Under the pieces are notes generated by a model that saw only the letters and a list, made by a program, of their open reading frames with translations, was not told where the DNA came from and searched no databases. The position numbers and the translations under genes were made by a program. 64,000 nt of DNA from AP-15 sp035509615 (GTDB lineage Bacteria; Pseudomonadota; Alphaproteobacteria; ATCC43930; CGMCC-115725): contig DATJLK010000057.1 of NCBI GenBank assembly GCA_035509615.1, positions 18,362 to 82,361 on the forward strand, read 5' to 3'. The stretch's first letter is position 1, and every line of letters starts with the position of its first letter. Shown piece after piece: positions 8,410 to 17,028 of this stretch.

Positions 8410-8864
8410 GTCACCGGCAACAGCTCCGTCTGCCGCAATGCTTCGAAGACCGCCATCGCACCAGCGAGCGCGACGTTGAGCGATCGGGCCGGCGGTCGCA
8501 ACGGGATCGCGACCCGCGCCGCCGCGACAGCGTGCACCGCCGCTGGCGCGCCCGCGGTTTCCCTGCCCAGCAGGATCGTATCCTGCGGCGCAAACTTGAA
8601 GCGATGCAATGGGATGATGCCGGCGGTGGTCATCAGCACAAGCCGCGAACTCGGCTCGCGATCGGCCAAAAACGCGGTCCATGAAGCATGCCGCCTGACC
8701 TCGCAAAGTGTCGCATAGTCGAGACCGGCTCGCTTGAGCCGGCGATCGTCGAGCAGAAATCCACACGGCTCAATCAGATCAACGGCAATACCAAAACACC
8801 CCGCGAGTCGCAGCAATGTACCAGTATTCTGCGGAATGTCGGGTTCAAACAAGGCGAGACGCAA
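8406..8864 (-). CDS. trmL: tRNA (cytidine/uridine-34-2'-O)-methyltransferase TrmL
   Basis: 152 residues of the SPOUT class. Family landmarks: N-terminal FEPDIPQNTGTLLRLAGCFG, central ILLGRETAGAP and C-terminal IPLRPPARSLNVALAGA (the knot with the SAM site). It 2'-O-methylates the wobble base of tRNA-Leu isoacceptors. First gene of the trmL-hemF unit, divergent from the bc1 locus, an arrangement common in this group. Confidence 0.93.
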   Translation of the reverse strand: MRLALFEPDIPQNTGTLLRLAGCFGIAVDLIEPCGFLLDDRRLKRAGLDYATLCEVRRHASWTAFLADREPSSRLVLMTTAGIIPLHRFKFAPQDTILLGRETAGAPAAVHAVAAARVAIPLRPPARSLNVALAGAMAVFEALRQTELLPVT

Positions 8865-9025
8865 ACAATCTCCTGGTTTTTCGCGGCGCGGCGCCGCTCC
8901 TGTTCAAGTCCATTAATGGATGCTTGTCCGCCCAATTATGCGGCAGTCTGTCGCATAGTTCCACTCCGGTGACAGTATAGCTTCAGCGCCCGGTCATCGA
9001 TCGCGGTAAATTCGGGGGTGAGGGG

Positions 9026-9213
9026 GTGAAGACCGATTTGATTCACGCATACACGGGAACCGCAGCCTTCCTGGCGGCCGGCTCGGTTCTGTTCGCGGCG
9101 CGATGGGTGATGTCTGGGGGCGGGTGCGTCATCGAGCCATGCGGCTTGACCACGGCGTGTCGGGCGAGGACTTTACCGGCAACGCAACCATCAAGATCGG
9201 CTGGGAGAAGATA
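9026..9213 (+). pseudogene. petA: Collapsed Rieske iron-sulphur subunit gene (petA remnant)
   Basis: Sits where petA is normally found, between divergent trmL and petB. From GTG 9026 one frame reads TDLIHAYTGTAAFLAAGSVL, like the Rieske N-terminal helix (DFLYLATGAxAAVGAG). From about 9103 another frame, the petB frame, reads DVWGRVRH followed after 14 residues by EDFTGNATIKIG. The spacing equals that of the Rieske C-terminus (DTSGRIRKGPAPxN...FxxDTTIKIG). The middle, with both [2Fe-2S] motifs (CTHLGC and CPCHGS), is missing and the two parts are out of frame. No functional Rieske protein can be made from here. Family match judged by eye. Confidence 0.65.
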
Positions 9214-10494
9214 ATGGCCGACGCCCGCCCCGGCGCAGCGACCCGGATCATTCGTTGGATCGATTACCGGTTGCCATTTCTGGCAATGATGGATCATGAG
9301 CTCAACGAGTATCCGACCCCGCGCAATCTGAGCTATTGGTGGAATTTCGGCTCTTTGGCCGGGATCATGCTGGTGATCATGATCGTCACCGGCGTTTTTC
9401 TCGCGATGCAATATACGCCGAGTTCGCTGCTCGCCTTCGACTCGGTCGAACGGATCATGCGCGACGTCAATTACGGCTGGCTGATCCGCTACGCGCATGC
9501 AAATGGCGCGTCGATGTTCTTTGCGATTGTCTACATCCACATTTTCCGGGGGCTCTATTATGGCTCGTACAAGGCGCCGCGCGAGCTGTTGTGGATCCTT
9601 GGCGTAATCATCCTGATCCTGATGATCGCCACCGCCTTTATGGGCTACGTGCTGCCTTGGGGACAGATGAGCTATTGGGCGGCGACCGTGATCACCAGCC
9701 TGTTTTCGGCAATCCCGGTGATCGGCAACGGAATCGTGACCTTCCTCTGGGGCGGCTTTAACGTCGGCGACCCGACCCTGCATCGCTTCTACGCGCTGCA
9801 CTACCTGCTGCCGTTCGTGATTCTCGGCGTCGTGTTGCTGCATCTGATCGCCCTGCATCGCTTCGGCTCCAACAATCCGTTGGGGATCGATATGAAGGGG
9901 CCGCAGGATTCGATCCCGTTCCATCCCTATTACACGGTCAAGGACCTGTTCGGGCTTTGCGTATTCCTGTTGATCTATGCGTTCTTTATCTTTTACGCGC
10001 CGAACTTTCTGGGAAACCCTGACAATTACATCCCGGCAAACCCGATGCAGACACCGAACCACATCGTGCCGGAATGGTATCTGCTGCCCTATTACGCGAT
10101 CCTGCGCTCGATCACCTTCTCGATCTTTGGCATCCCGGCCAAGCTGCTCGGCGTCATCTGTTCATTCGGATCGCTGTTCCTGCTGCTGATCGTGCCATGG
10201 CTCGACACCTCGCCGGTGCGCAGCTCGCGGTTTCGGCCGATCTACAAATGGCTGTTTTTGCTGCTCGTGATCGATGTGTTTGCGCTTGGCTGGGTTGGGT
10301 TCAACCCGCCGCAAGGGATCGTCGTGACGGTGGGACAGATCGCGACCGCCTATTTTTATCTGCACTTCCTGATTCTGCTGCCGGTGATCGGCAAGATCGA
10401 AAAGCCGCGGCCGCTGCCGACCAGTATCGCCGCCGCGGTGCTTGGTGACGGCGCCAGACTGACCGCCCCCGCCATGCCGATGGGAAAGCCCTGA
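9214..10494 (+). CDS. petB: Cytochrome b of the bc1 complex
   Basis: 426 residues with the full 8-helix cytochrome b pattern. The paired haem-ligand His helices are visible (HANGASMFFAIVYIHIFRG; HYLLPFVILGVVLLHLIALH), and the Qo motif is PEWYLLPYYAILRS. It oxidises ubiquinol and houses haems bL and bH. The ATG overlaps a TAA in another frame (TAATG) and follows GGGAGAAG. The petB frame stays open upstream through the Rieske remnant. petC follows after 2 nt. Confidence 0.97.
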   Translation: MADARPGAATRIIRWIDYRLPFLAMMDHELNEYPTPRNLSYWWNFGSLAGIMLVIMIVTGVFLAMQYTPSSLLAFDSVERIMRDVNYGWLIRYAHANGASMFFAIVYIHIFRGLYYGSYKAPRELLWILGVIILILMIATAFMGYVLPWGQMSYWAATVITSLFSAIPVIGNGIVTFLWGGFNVGDPTLHRFYALHYLLPFVILGVVLLHLIALHRFGSNNPLGIDMKGPQDSIPFHPYYTVKDLFGLCVFLLIYAFFIFYAPNFLGNPDNYIPANPMQTPNHIVPEWYLLPYYAILRSITFSIFGIPAKLLGVICSFGSLFLLLIVPWLDTSPVRSSRFRPIYKWLFLLLVIDVFALGWVGFNPPQGIVVTVGQIATAYFYLHFLILLPVIGKIEKPRPLPTSIAAAVLGDGARLTAPAMPMGKP

Positions 10495-10496
10495 AC

Positions 10497-11276
10497 ATGA
10501 GGCAGATCGATCTCTCAAAGCTGCTGATTGCGGCGGCCGCATCGATCGGACTGTTGATGCTGGCCGCGGCCTCCGGTCGAGCGCAAGAGACGCCACCCCT
10601 GCCGCATCAAGAGTGGTCGTTTGACGGCGTGTTCGGGACCTATGACAAAGCGGCGATGCAGCGCGGCTTTCAGATCTACAAACAGGTCTGCTCCGCCTGC
10701 CATCCGGTAAAGCATCTGTACTTCCGCGATCTCGCCGCGCTCGGCTACACGCCCGACCAGATCAAGGCGATCGCCGCCACCGATCAGTGCACCGACGGCC
10801 CGAATGACCAGGGCCAGATGTACCAGCGGCCCTGCCGGGTCGCGGACCCGATTCCCGGCCCGTTTCCGAATGACGAGGCGGCGCGGGCGGCAAATGGCGG
10901 CGCGCTGCCGCCCGATCAGTCGATGATCGTCAAAGCGCGCGAGGGCGGTCCCGATTACGTTTACGCGCTGCTGAACGGCTATAAGAACCCGCCACCCGGG
11001 TTCACTGTGCCGCCAGGCAAATACTACAACGAGTACTTTCCCGGGCATCTGATCGCGATGCCGCCGCCGTTGAGCGACGGTGCGGTAACCTTTGCCGATG
11101 GCACCAAGGCAACCGTGCCGCAGATGGCGCATGACATCACCACATTCCTCGCCTGGGCGTCCGAACCCAACCTCGATGCGCGCCATCGCACCGGGGTTCG
11201 GGTCTTCATCTTCCTGATCGTCGGCGCCGGCGTCTTTTACGCGGCCAAGCGCAAGATCTGGGCCTCGGTGCACTGA
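10497..11276 (+). CDS. petC: Cytochrome c1
   Basis: 259 residues. Signal peptide about 1-30 (cut near GRAQ), haem c site CSACH at 65-69, Met ligand M188 in LIAMPPPL, and a C-terminal anchor helix (VFIFLIVGAGVFYAAKRK). It passes electrons from the Rieske centre to cytochrome c. Directly downstream of petB. As the local Rieske gene is collapsed, function depends on a petA elsewhere. Confidence 0.96.
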   Translation: MRQIDLSKLLIAAAASIGLLMLAAASGRAQETPPLPHQEWSFDGVFGTYDKAAMQRGFQIYKQVCSACHPVKHLYFRDLAALGYTPDQIKAIAATDQCTDGPNDQGQMYQRPCRVADPIPGPFPNDEAARAANGGALPPDQSMIVKAREGGPDYVYALLNGYKNPPPGFTVPPGKYYNEYFPGHLIAMPPPLSDGAVTFADGTKATVPQMAHDITTFLAWASEPNLDARHRTGVRVFIFLIVGAGVFYAAKRKIWASVH

Positions 11277-11283
11277 GCCGCTG

Positions 11284-12165
11284 GTGAACGCGCCCGTCAT
11301 CGGCATCATCGGCGGCAGCGGTCTTTATGAGATCGACGGTCTGACCGATGTCGTCTGGCGACGGGTCGAAAGCCCGTTCGGGCCGACTTCAGACGAATTC
11401 TGCTTTGGTACCCTGGGCGGCTATCCGGTCGTGTTCGTGCCGCGCCACGGCCGCGGGCACGTCCTGCCACCGTCGGAGATCAATTTTCGCGCCAATATCG
11501 ATGCGCTGAAGCGCTGCGGCGTGACCGACATCGTCTCGCTGTCGGCGGTTGGCAGCCTGCGGGAGGAGTTGCGGCCCGGCGACTTTGTTGTCGTCGATCA
11601 GTTTATCGACCGCACCTTTGCCCGCCAGAAAAGCTTTTTTGGCGCCGGTTGCGTTGCCCATGTATCGATGGCGCATCCGGTCTGCTCGCGGGTCGGCGAC
11701 GCGCTCTGCGCCGCGTCCGAAAAGGGCGGATTGGCGCTGCAACGCGGCGGCACCTATCTGGTCATGGAAGGGCCGCAGTTCTCCACGCTGGCGGAGAGCC
11801 GGCTTTATCGGTCCTGGGGTTGCGATGTGATCGGCATGACCAACATGCCAGAGGCAAAGCTCGCCCGCGAAGCCGAGATCTGCTACGCCACGGTTGCCAT
11901 GGTCACCGATTACGATTGCTGGCATCCCGCACATGATGCGGTTACCGTCGACATGATTGTGGGTGTGCTCTTGGCCAATGCGCAAAAGGCGAAGGCGCTG
12001 ATTCGGGCAGTCGTGCCGCTGCTGGCCGCTGAGGGTGGGGATTGCCGGCAGGGCTGCCGGCACGCTCTCGGCAGCGCGTTGATCACCGCCCCGGAAAAGC
12101 GCGATCCGGCGCTGCTTGCCCACCTCGACGCCGTCGCCGGGCGCGTGCTGCGAGGACCGGCATGA
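11284..12165 (+). CDS. mtnP: S-methyl-5'-thioadenosine phosphorylase
   Basis: 293 residues, GTG start. Nucleoside phosphorylase family 2: IGIIGGSGLYEIDGL at the N-terminus, phosphate-site VPRHGRGH, MEGPQFSTLAESRLYR and the purine-site block VIGMTNMPEAKLAREAE. Cleaves methylthioadenosine to adenine and methylthioribose-1-phosphate, the substrate of the next gene. Follows petC by 7 nt and overlaps mtnA by 4 nt. Confidence 0.95.
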   Translation: MNAPVIGIIGGSGLYEIDGLTDVVWRRVESPFGPTSDEFCFGTLGGYPVVFVPRHGRGHVLPPSEINFRANIDALKRCGVTDIVSLSAVGSLREELRPGDFVVVDQFIDRTFARQKSFFGAGCVAHVSMAHPVCSRVGDALCAASEKGGLALQRGGTYLVMEGPQFSTLAESRLYRSWGCDVIGMTNMPEAKLAREAEICYATVAMVTDYDCWHPAHDAVTVDMIVGVLLANAQKAKALIRAVVPLLAAEGGDCRQGCRHALGSALITAPEKRDPALLAHLDAVAGRVLRGPA

Positions 12166-13253
12166 AAGTCGAAGGCCGGCCGATGCGGACGATCTGGCCG
12201 GCTGGCGATGGCGGCTGCGTCGAGATCATCGATCAAACCCGACTGCCGCATGAATTGGCGATTGTTCGACTCGCTACCCTCGCGGATGCGGCGAATGCGA
12301 TCCGCACGATGCAGGTTCGCGGCGCGCCGCTGATCGGTGTCGCCGCCGCCTATGGCGTCGCGCTGGCGATGGCGCAAGACGCTTCCGATGACGGTCTCGA
12401 CCGTGCCGTCGCAATGCTTGCTGCCACCCGCCCGACCGCGGTCAATCTGCGCTGGGCGCTTGACGAAATGCGACGGACTCTTTGCGAGCTCGGGCCGCCG
12501 CAGCGGCTTGGCGCGGCGCTGGCGCGGGCCGGCGAAATCGCCGAGGCCGATATCGCCAGCTGTCGGGCGATCGGCGAGCATGGCGCGCGGCTGATCGCTG
12601 CGGCCTGGCAGCGCAAGGGCCGCAACCAGCGGGTCGAAGTGCTGACGCATTGCAATGCCGGTTGGCTTGCTGCGGTCGACTGGGGCACGGCACTCGCCCC
12701 GATCTATCGCGCCCATGATGATGGCATTCCGCTTCATGTTTGGGTCGACGAGACCCGGCCGCGCAATCAGGGTGCCGGATTGACCGCATGGGAATTGGGC
12801 CAGCATGGGATCGATCACACCGTGATCGTGGATAATGCCGGCGGCCACCTGATGCGACGTGGTCTGGTTGATCTATGTATGGTCGGCAGCGACCGGACGA
12901 CGGCCGGCGGCGATGTCGCCAACAAGATCGGGACCTATCTTAAGGCGTTGGCGGCGCATGACAATGATCGGCCGTTTTATGCGGCAATGCCGTCGTCGAC
13001 CATTGACTGGGAAATCGAAGACGCCTCGGCAATCCCGATAGAACAGCGCGACAGCCGCGAGGTGACGCATGTCGAAGGCTGGACCGATGGCGGCGAACGC
13101 GTCGCGGTGCGGATTACTCCTCAGGCCAGCCCGGTCGTGAATTATGCCTTCGATGTCACCCCGGCCCGTCTCGTCACCGCGCTGATCACCGAGCGAGGAA
13201 CATGTCCGGCCTCGCGGGAGGGGCTCCTCACCCTATTTCCGGAGCGAACCTGA
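12162..13253 (+). CDS. mtnA: Methylthioribose-1-phosphate isomerase
   Basis: 363 residues of the eIF2B-like isomerase family: RGAPLIGVAAAYGVALA near the N-terminus, the catalytic Cys region LTHCNAGWLA, DETRPRNQGAGLTAWEL, and the conserved Asp in MVGSDRTTAGGDVANKIGTY. Converts methylthioribose-1-phosphate to methylthioribulose-1-phosphate in methionine salvage. The ATG at 12162 overlaps the mtnP stop. Confidence 0.95.
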   Translation: MKVEGRPMRTIWPAGDGGCVEIIDQTRLPHELAIVRLATLADAANAIRTMQVRGAPLIGVAAAYGVALAMAQDASDDGLDRAVAMLAATRPTAVNLRWALDEMRRTLCELGPPQRLGAALARAGEIAEADIASCRAIGEHGARLIAAAWQRKGRNQRVEVLTHCNAGWLAAVDWGTALAPIYRAHDDGIPLHVWVDETRPRNQGAGLTAWELGQHGIDHTVIVDNAGGHLMRRGLVDLCMVGSDRTTAGGDVANKIGTYLKALAAHDNDRPFYAAMPSSTIDWEIEDASAIPIEQRDSREVTHVEGWTDGGERVAVRITPQASPVVNYAFDVTPARLVTALITERGTCPASREGLLTLFPERT

Positions 13254-13280
13254 CCGAGGCCGCATTCAGGGAGAGCGGCG

Positions 13281-14132
13281 ATGGAGCCGATAGCAGGGAT
13301 CGACCATGTCATCGTCGGCGTCCGCGATCTCGAGATCGCCCGCAGCAATTGGCGCCGGCTCGGCTTCACCCTGTCACCGCGCGGCCGCCACATCGACCAG
13401 CCCACCGGCAATTACTGCATCATGTTCCCGACCGATTACATCGAGCTTCTCGGGATTGTCGAAACTGACGGATCGGGCCACCGGCTCGGCGATTTCCTGG
13501 CATGGCGCGAGGGGCTGATGGGTACTGCGTTCGCCCCGCTCGGCAGCGTCGAGGAGGCTCGGGCAATCCTTGTCGATCGCGGTCTTCATCCCTCGATGCC
13601 GCGTGCGCTTGCCCGCAGAATCGAAATCGCCGAAGGAACAGCGCTGCCGCGCTTTAGTCTGGTATCGCTGCCCGCCGAGGAGACGCCGGGTCTCGACTGC
13701 TTTCTATGCAGCCATCTGACACCGGAACTGATGCGGCGCGACGAATGGCTCGGCCATCCGAATGGGGCGATCGGGATAGAAGGCGTGCATATTCTGGTGG
13801 AAAGTACCGCCCCGCTGTTGCCGGCCTATGACCGGCTTTTTGGGATCATACAGGTAACGACCACAGACGCCGTCGCCACGATCGATATCGGCCGGCATCG
13901 CTTGGTCTTCAGCACCCCCGACGATTTTCAGACGATGCACCCCGGTTTCCCGCTTGATCGTGATGTCCGGTTGCCTGGTATCATTGCCCTCGAACTCGGG
14001 GTCGAGCAGCGCGAGCGCACCGCGGGCTTCATGAGAGAGCAACAGGTCGCATTTTCCGAGATGCCCGATGGCAGTCTTGCAGTTGCGCCGCACGAGGCAA
14101 ACGGCGCGATGCTGTTCTTGCGGGAACGCTGA
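13281..14132 (+). CDS. VOC / glyoxalase-like domain protein
   Basis: 283 residues. N-terminal GIDHVIVGVRDLEIARSNWRRLGF is the first beta-alpha-beta unit of a glyoxalase-like domain (PF13468 type); a second half begins near IEGVHILVESTAPLLPAYDRLFG. The family is structurally related to dioxygenases and lyases but its substrate is unknown. Follows mtnA by 27 nt and may be co-transcribed. Confidence 0.75.
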   Translation: MEPIAGIDHVIVGVRDLEIARSNWRRLGFTLSPRGRHIDQPTGNYCIMFPTDYIELLGIVETDGSGHRLGDFLAWREGLMGTAFAPLGSVEEARAILVDRGLHPSMPRALARRIEIAEGTALPRFSLVSLPAEETPGLDCFLCSHLTPELMRRDEWLGHPNGAIGIEGVHILVESTAPLLPAYDRLFGIIQVTTTDAVATIDIGRHRLVFSTPDDFQTMHPGFPLDRDVRLPGIIALELGVEQRERTAGFMREQQVAFSEMPDGSLAVAPHEANGAMLFLRER

Positions 14133-14235
14133 CGTCCTCCCTTGCCCGATCGGGTTGCAGCTCAGATTTCGCCGGCGCCTTTGGCCACCCGGCGGGTGCC
14201 ATTGACAATTTGTCGCTTCTGATGGTTTCCTGCCG

Positions 14236-15048
14236 ATGCCGCCATTTTTTGTAATCCCCTACCCTGCGATCAACCCGATCGCGGTTTCACTCGGCCCTTT
14301 CGCGATCCGCTGGTATGCGCTCGCCTATATCGCCGGACTGGTGATCGGCTGGCGCTATTGCCTTGGGCTCGCCGCCCGGCCGCCGCATCTGGTACGGCGC
14401 CAGGACGTCGATGATTTTTTGGTTTGGGCGACGCTTGGTGTGGTTCTCGGCGGCCGCATCGGCTATGTCCTGTTTTACAACCCCGGCTACTATTTTGCGC
14501 ATCCGCTCCAGGCACTTTACGTGTGGCATGGCGGCATGTCGTTTCATGGTGGCGCGATCGGCGTCACGGTCGCGATCATTTTATTTACGCGCTCTCGCGG
14601 AATTCGAATTTTTGCTTTTTCCGACATCATAATCGAAGCGATTCCGATCGGACTTTTCTTTGGCCGCCTCGCCAATTTCATCAATGGCGAATTGTACGGC
14701 CGCCCGACCGATGTGCCCTGGGCGATGATCTTTCCGAACGGCGGCCCGGTGCCGCGGCATCCAAGCCAGCTCTATGAAGCGTTTTGCGAGGGTATCCTTT
14801 TATTCCTGCTGTTGCTGTTCGCCGAGCGGCGGGGCGCGCGGCGGTCGCCCGGTCTGGAGACCGGGCTGTTTCTCGCGGGTTATGCCGTCGCGCGAATGTC
14901 GGGCGAACTGTTCCGCCAGCCGGACCCGCAACTCGGCTATCTGATTTTTGGAACGACGATGGGTCAGCTCCTGTCGATCCCGGTGCTGATCGCCGGGATC
15001 TTGATCATCGTCTGGTCCCGGCGCACGCCGCGCCCGTCGGCCTCGTGA
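14236..15048 (+). CDS. lgt: Prolipoprotein diacylglyceryl transferase
   Basis: 270 residues, seven-helix inner-membrane enzyme. Signature GRLANFINGELYGRPTDVPWAM and the HPSQLYEA motif are intact. Attaches diacylglycerol to the lipobox Cys of prolipoproteins; the lipoprotein encoded at 17025 is a plausible substrate. The stop overlaps the GTG start of midA. Confidence 0.97.
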   Translation: MPPFFVIPYPAINPIAVSLGPFAIRWYALAYIAGLVIGWRYCLGLAARPPHLVRRQDVDDFLVWATLGVVLGGRIGYVLFYNPGYYFAHPLQALYVWHGGMSFHGGAIGVTVAIILFTRSRGIRIFAFSDIIIEAIPIGLFFGRLANFINGELYGRPTDVPWAMIFPNGGPVPRHPSQLYEAFCEGILLFLLLLFAERRGARRSPGLETGLFLAGYAVARMSGELFRQPDPQLGYLIFGTTMGQLLSIPVLIAGILIIVWSRRTPRPSAS

Positions 15049-16148
15049 CCGGCCGCAGCCTCGCCGGCAAGATTGCCGACCGGATACGGGCCGAAGGGCC
15101 GCTATCAGTTGCGGCCTACATGGCGATGACGCTCTATGATCCCGAACTCGGCTATTATGCCACCCGAAGGCCGATCGGCGCCGACGGCGACTTTGTCACC
15201 GCGCCCGAGATCAGTCAGATCTTCGGCGAATTGGTGGGCATATGGTGTGCTCTGATGTGGGAGCGGATCGGGCGTCCCGATCCTGTCATTCTTGCCGAAC
15301 TCGGGCCGGGCAACGGCGTGCTGGCCGGGGATCTGCTGCGTGCCGCCCGCGCATTGCCGGAATTCCGTCGCGCGCTTCGCCTCCACCTGATCGAACTGAG
15401 CCCGGTCCTGCGCGCAGCACAACGCCGCTATCTGGGAACGGACAATGCCGTCTGGCTAACCCGGATCGAGGATCTGCCGGAGGGACCACTGCTGATCGTC
15501 GCCAACGAATTTCTCGACGCTCTGCCAATCCGGCAACTGGTGCGCGGCTCGCAGCATTGGACAGAGCGAATGGTGACGCTGGCTGCGGAAGACCGGTTCG
15601 GCTTTGTCGACGGACCGGAAAATCCGCTGCTGGCGGCATTGGTTCCGGCGGCATTGCGCGATACCTCCCCGCCCGGGACGATTTTCGAGATTTGCCCCTC
15701 GGGGTTGGCCCTCGCGGCGGCTCTCGGCAGCCGCTTCACCCATTGGCCCGGCGCGGCGTTGCTGATCGATTACGGTCGCACCGAGACGGCCGCCGGGGCC
15801 AGTCTGCGCGCGGTCTCGAGTCATCGCCGAGCCGATCCGCTGGCAAGTCCCGGGACCGCCGACCTCAGCGCCGAGGTTGATTTCGCGGCAATCGCTGAGG
15901 CGGTGCGCGCCGTCGGCGCTGACGCCTACGGGCCGATCGCCCAATGCCGCTTTTTGCACCATCTCGGTGCCGGCGCACGGTTGGCGGCGTTGTCCGTGCG
16001 CGCGTCACCCGAAGAGCGAGAGCGGCTCGAGAGCGGTCTCTACCGCTTGCTCGACCCGCAGCAAATGGGCACCTTGTTCAAGGTCATGGCGCTGACTTCA
16101 CGAGGGTTGGCGGAGCCGCCAGGGTTTGATGATCCGGAACCGAGATGA
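15045..16148 (+). CDS. SAM-dependent methyltransferase of the MidA/NDUFAF7 family
   Basis: 367 residues. PF02636 features: DPELGYYATRRPIGADGDFVTAPEISQIFGE, the SAM loop AELGPGNGVLAGDLLR and LLIVANEFLDALPIRQLV. The mitochondrial homologue dimethylates an Arg of complex I subunit NDUFS2. The GTG start is fixed by its overlap with the lgt stop; the longer upstream frame is inside lgt. Overlaps pgeF by 4 nt. Confidence 0.92.
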   Translation: MTGRSLAGKIADRIRAEGPLSVAAYMAMTLYDPELGYYATRRPIGADGDFVTAPEISQIFGELVGIWCALMWERIGRPDPVILAELGPGNGVLAGDLLRAARALPEFRRALRLHLIELSPVLRAAQRRYLGTDNAVWLTRIEDLPEGPLLIVANEFLDALPIRQLVRGSQHWTERMVTLAAEDRFGFVDGPENPLLAALVPAALRDTSPPGTIFEICPSGLALAAALGSRFTHWPGAALLIDYGRTETAAGASLRAVSSHRRADPLASPGTADLSAEVDFAAIAEAVRAVGADAYGPIAQCRFLHHLGAGARLAALSVRASPEERERLESGLYRLLDPQQMGTLFKVMALTSRGLAEPPGFDDPEPR

Positions 16149-16915
16149 TGATCCGCCTTGCCGCGCTCGATGAATGCCCAGCTGTCCGCCACGCCTTTTT
16201 CACCCGACAGGGTGGGGTGAGCGAGGGGCTGTATGCTTCGCTGAACTGCGGTTACGGGTCCGGCGACCACCCTGAGCGGGTCGCGCAAAACCGCATGATC
16301 GCGATGCAGATGCTCGGCTTTGCCGGCGATCGTCTGGTCACCTGCCGCCAAGTCCACGGCACCACCGCGGTTGTCGCCGAAACCCCCTGGCCGCCTGAGA
16401 CTGCCCCCGCCGCCGACGCCATGGCAACAAGCCAGCCTGGCTTGGTCCTCGGGGTTCTGGCAGCCGATTGCGCGCCTTTGCTGCTCTGCGATCCGGTCGC
16501 TCGGGTGGTCGGGGCGGCGCATGCCGGCTGGCGCGGCGCTGTTGCCGGCGTCGCCGAGGCGGCGGTCGCGGCAATGGAACAACTCGGCGCCGAGCGCCGC
16601 CGCATCCAGGTCGGTATCGGCCCGTGCATCGGGCCCGCTTCATATGAGGTCGGCGCCGAATTTCCGCGGCCGATCGTCTCGCGTGATCCCGAAACCGAAA
16701 AGTATTTCGCCGTTGCAGACCGCACCCGGCATTTCTTGTTCGATCTCGCCGGCTATATCGGGCATCGGCTCGGCCGCTTAGGCGTCCCGGTCATCGAACA
16801 CGCCACCCATGACACAGCGGCCGAGCCCGATCGCTTTTTCAGCTATCGGCGGGCCCGTCGCCGCGGTGAGCCGGCCTTTGGTCTTGGACTGTCGGCGATC
16901 GTCATCGATGGTTGA
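16145..16915 (+). CDS. pgeF: YfiH/PgeF laccase-domain protein (purine nucleoside phosphorylase / peptidoglycan editing)
   Basis: 256 residues. Metal-site motifs CRQVHGTTA, AADCAPLLLCD and AHAGWRGAVAGV (the His-Cys-His set) and GIGPCIGPASYEVG define the multicopper polyphenol oxidase (DUF152) family. E. coli YfiH/PgeF edits peptidoglycan precursors and relatives act on purine nucleosides. Last of three genes joined by 4-nt overlaps. Confidence 0.93.
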   Translation: MMIRLAALDECPAVRHAFFTRQGGVSEGLYASLNCGYGSGDHPERVAQNRMIAMQMLGFAGDRLVTCRQVHGTTAVVAETPWPPETAPAADAMATSQPGLVLGVLAADCAPLLLCDPVARVVGAAHAGWRGAVAGVAEAAVAAMEQLGAERRRIQVGIGPCIGPASYEVGAEFPRPIVSRDPETEKYFAVADRTRHFLFDLAGYIGHRLGRLGVPVIEHATHDTAAEPDRFFSYRRARRRGEPAFGLGLSAIVIDG

Positions 16916-16953
16916 CGGCTTGGCGCCGACCCGCGCGGAAAACTGATCAAACG

Positions 16954-17028
16954 GTGCCCTACCTGATCATGTTTCTCGCTTTTTGCCTCCTGGGCGCGCT
17001 CGTCACCTGCGTCCTCCTGGTGCAATGA
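16954..17028 (+). CDS. Possible 24-residue hydrophobic leader or microprotein
   Basis: GTG at 16954 opens a 24-codon frame, almost all one hydrophobic helix (LIMFLAFCLLGALVTCVLLV). Its TGA overlaps the ATG of the downstream lipoprotein gene (ATGA at 17025-17028). An internal ATG at 16969 would give 19 residues. No strong ribosome-binding site is seen. It could be a single-span microprotein coupled to the next gene, or chance. Confidence 0.35.
   Translation: MPYLIMFLAFCLLGALVTCVLLVQ

Noticed and set aside
9103..9213. N-terminal extension of cytochrome b from 9103
   Set aside because: These codons look like a Rieske C-terminus and the family start (MADA...) is at 9214, so the open upstream frame reflects the petA collapse.
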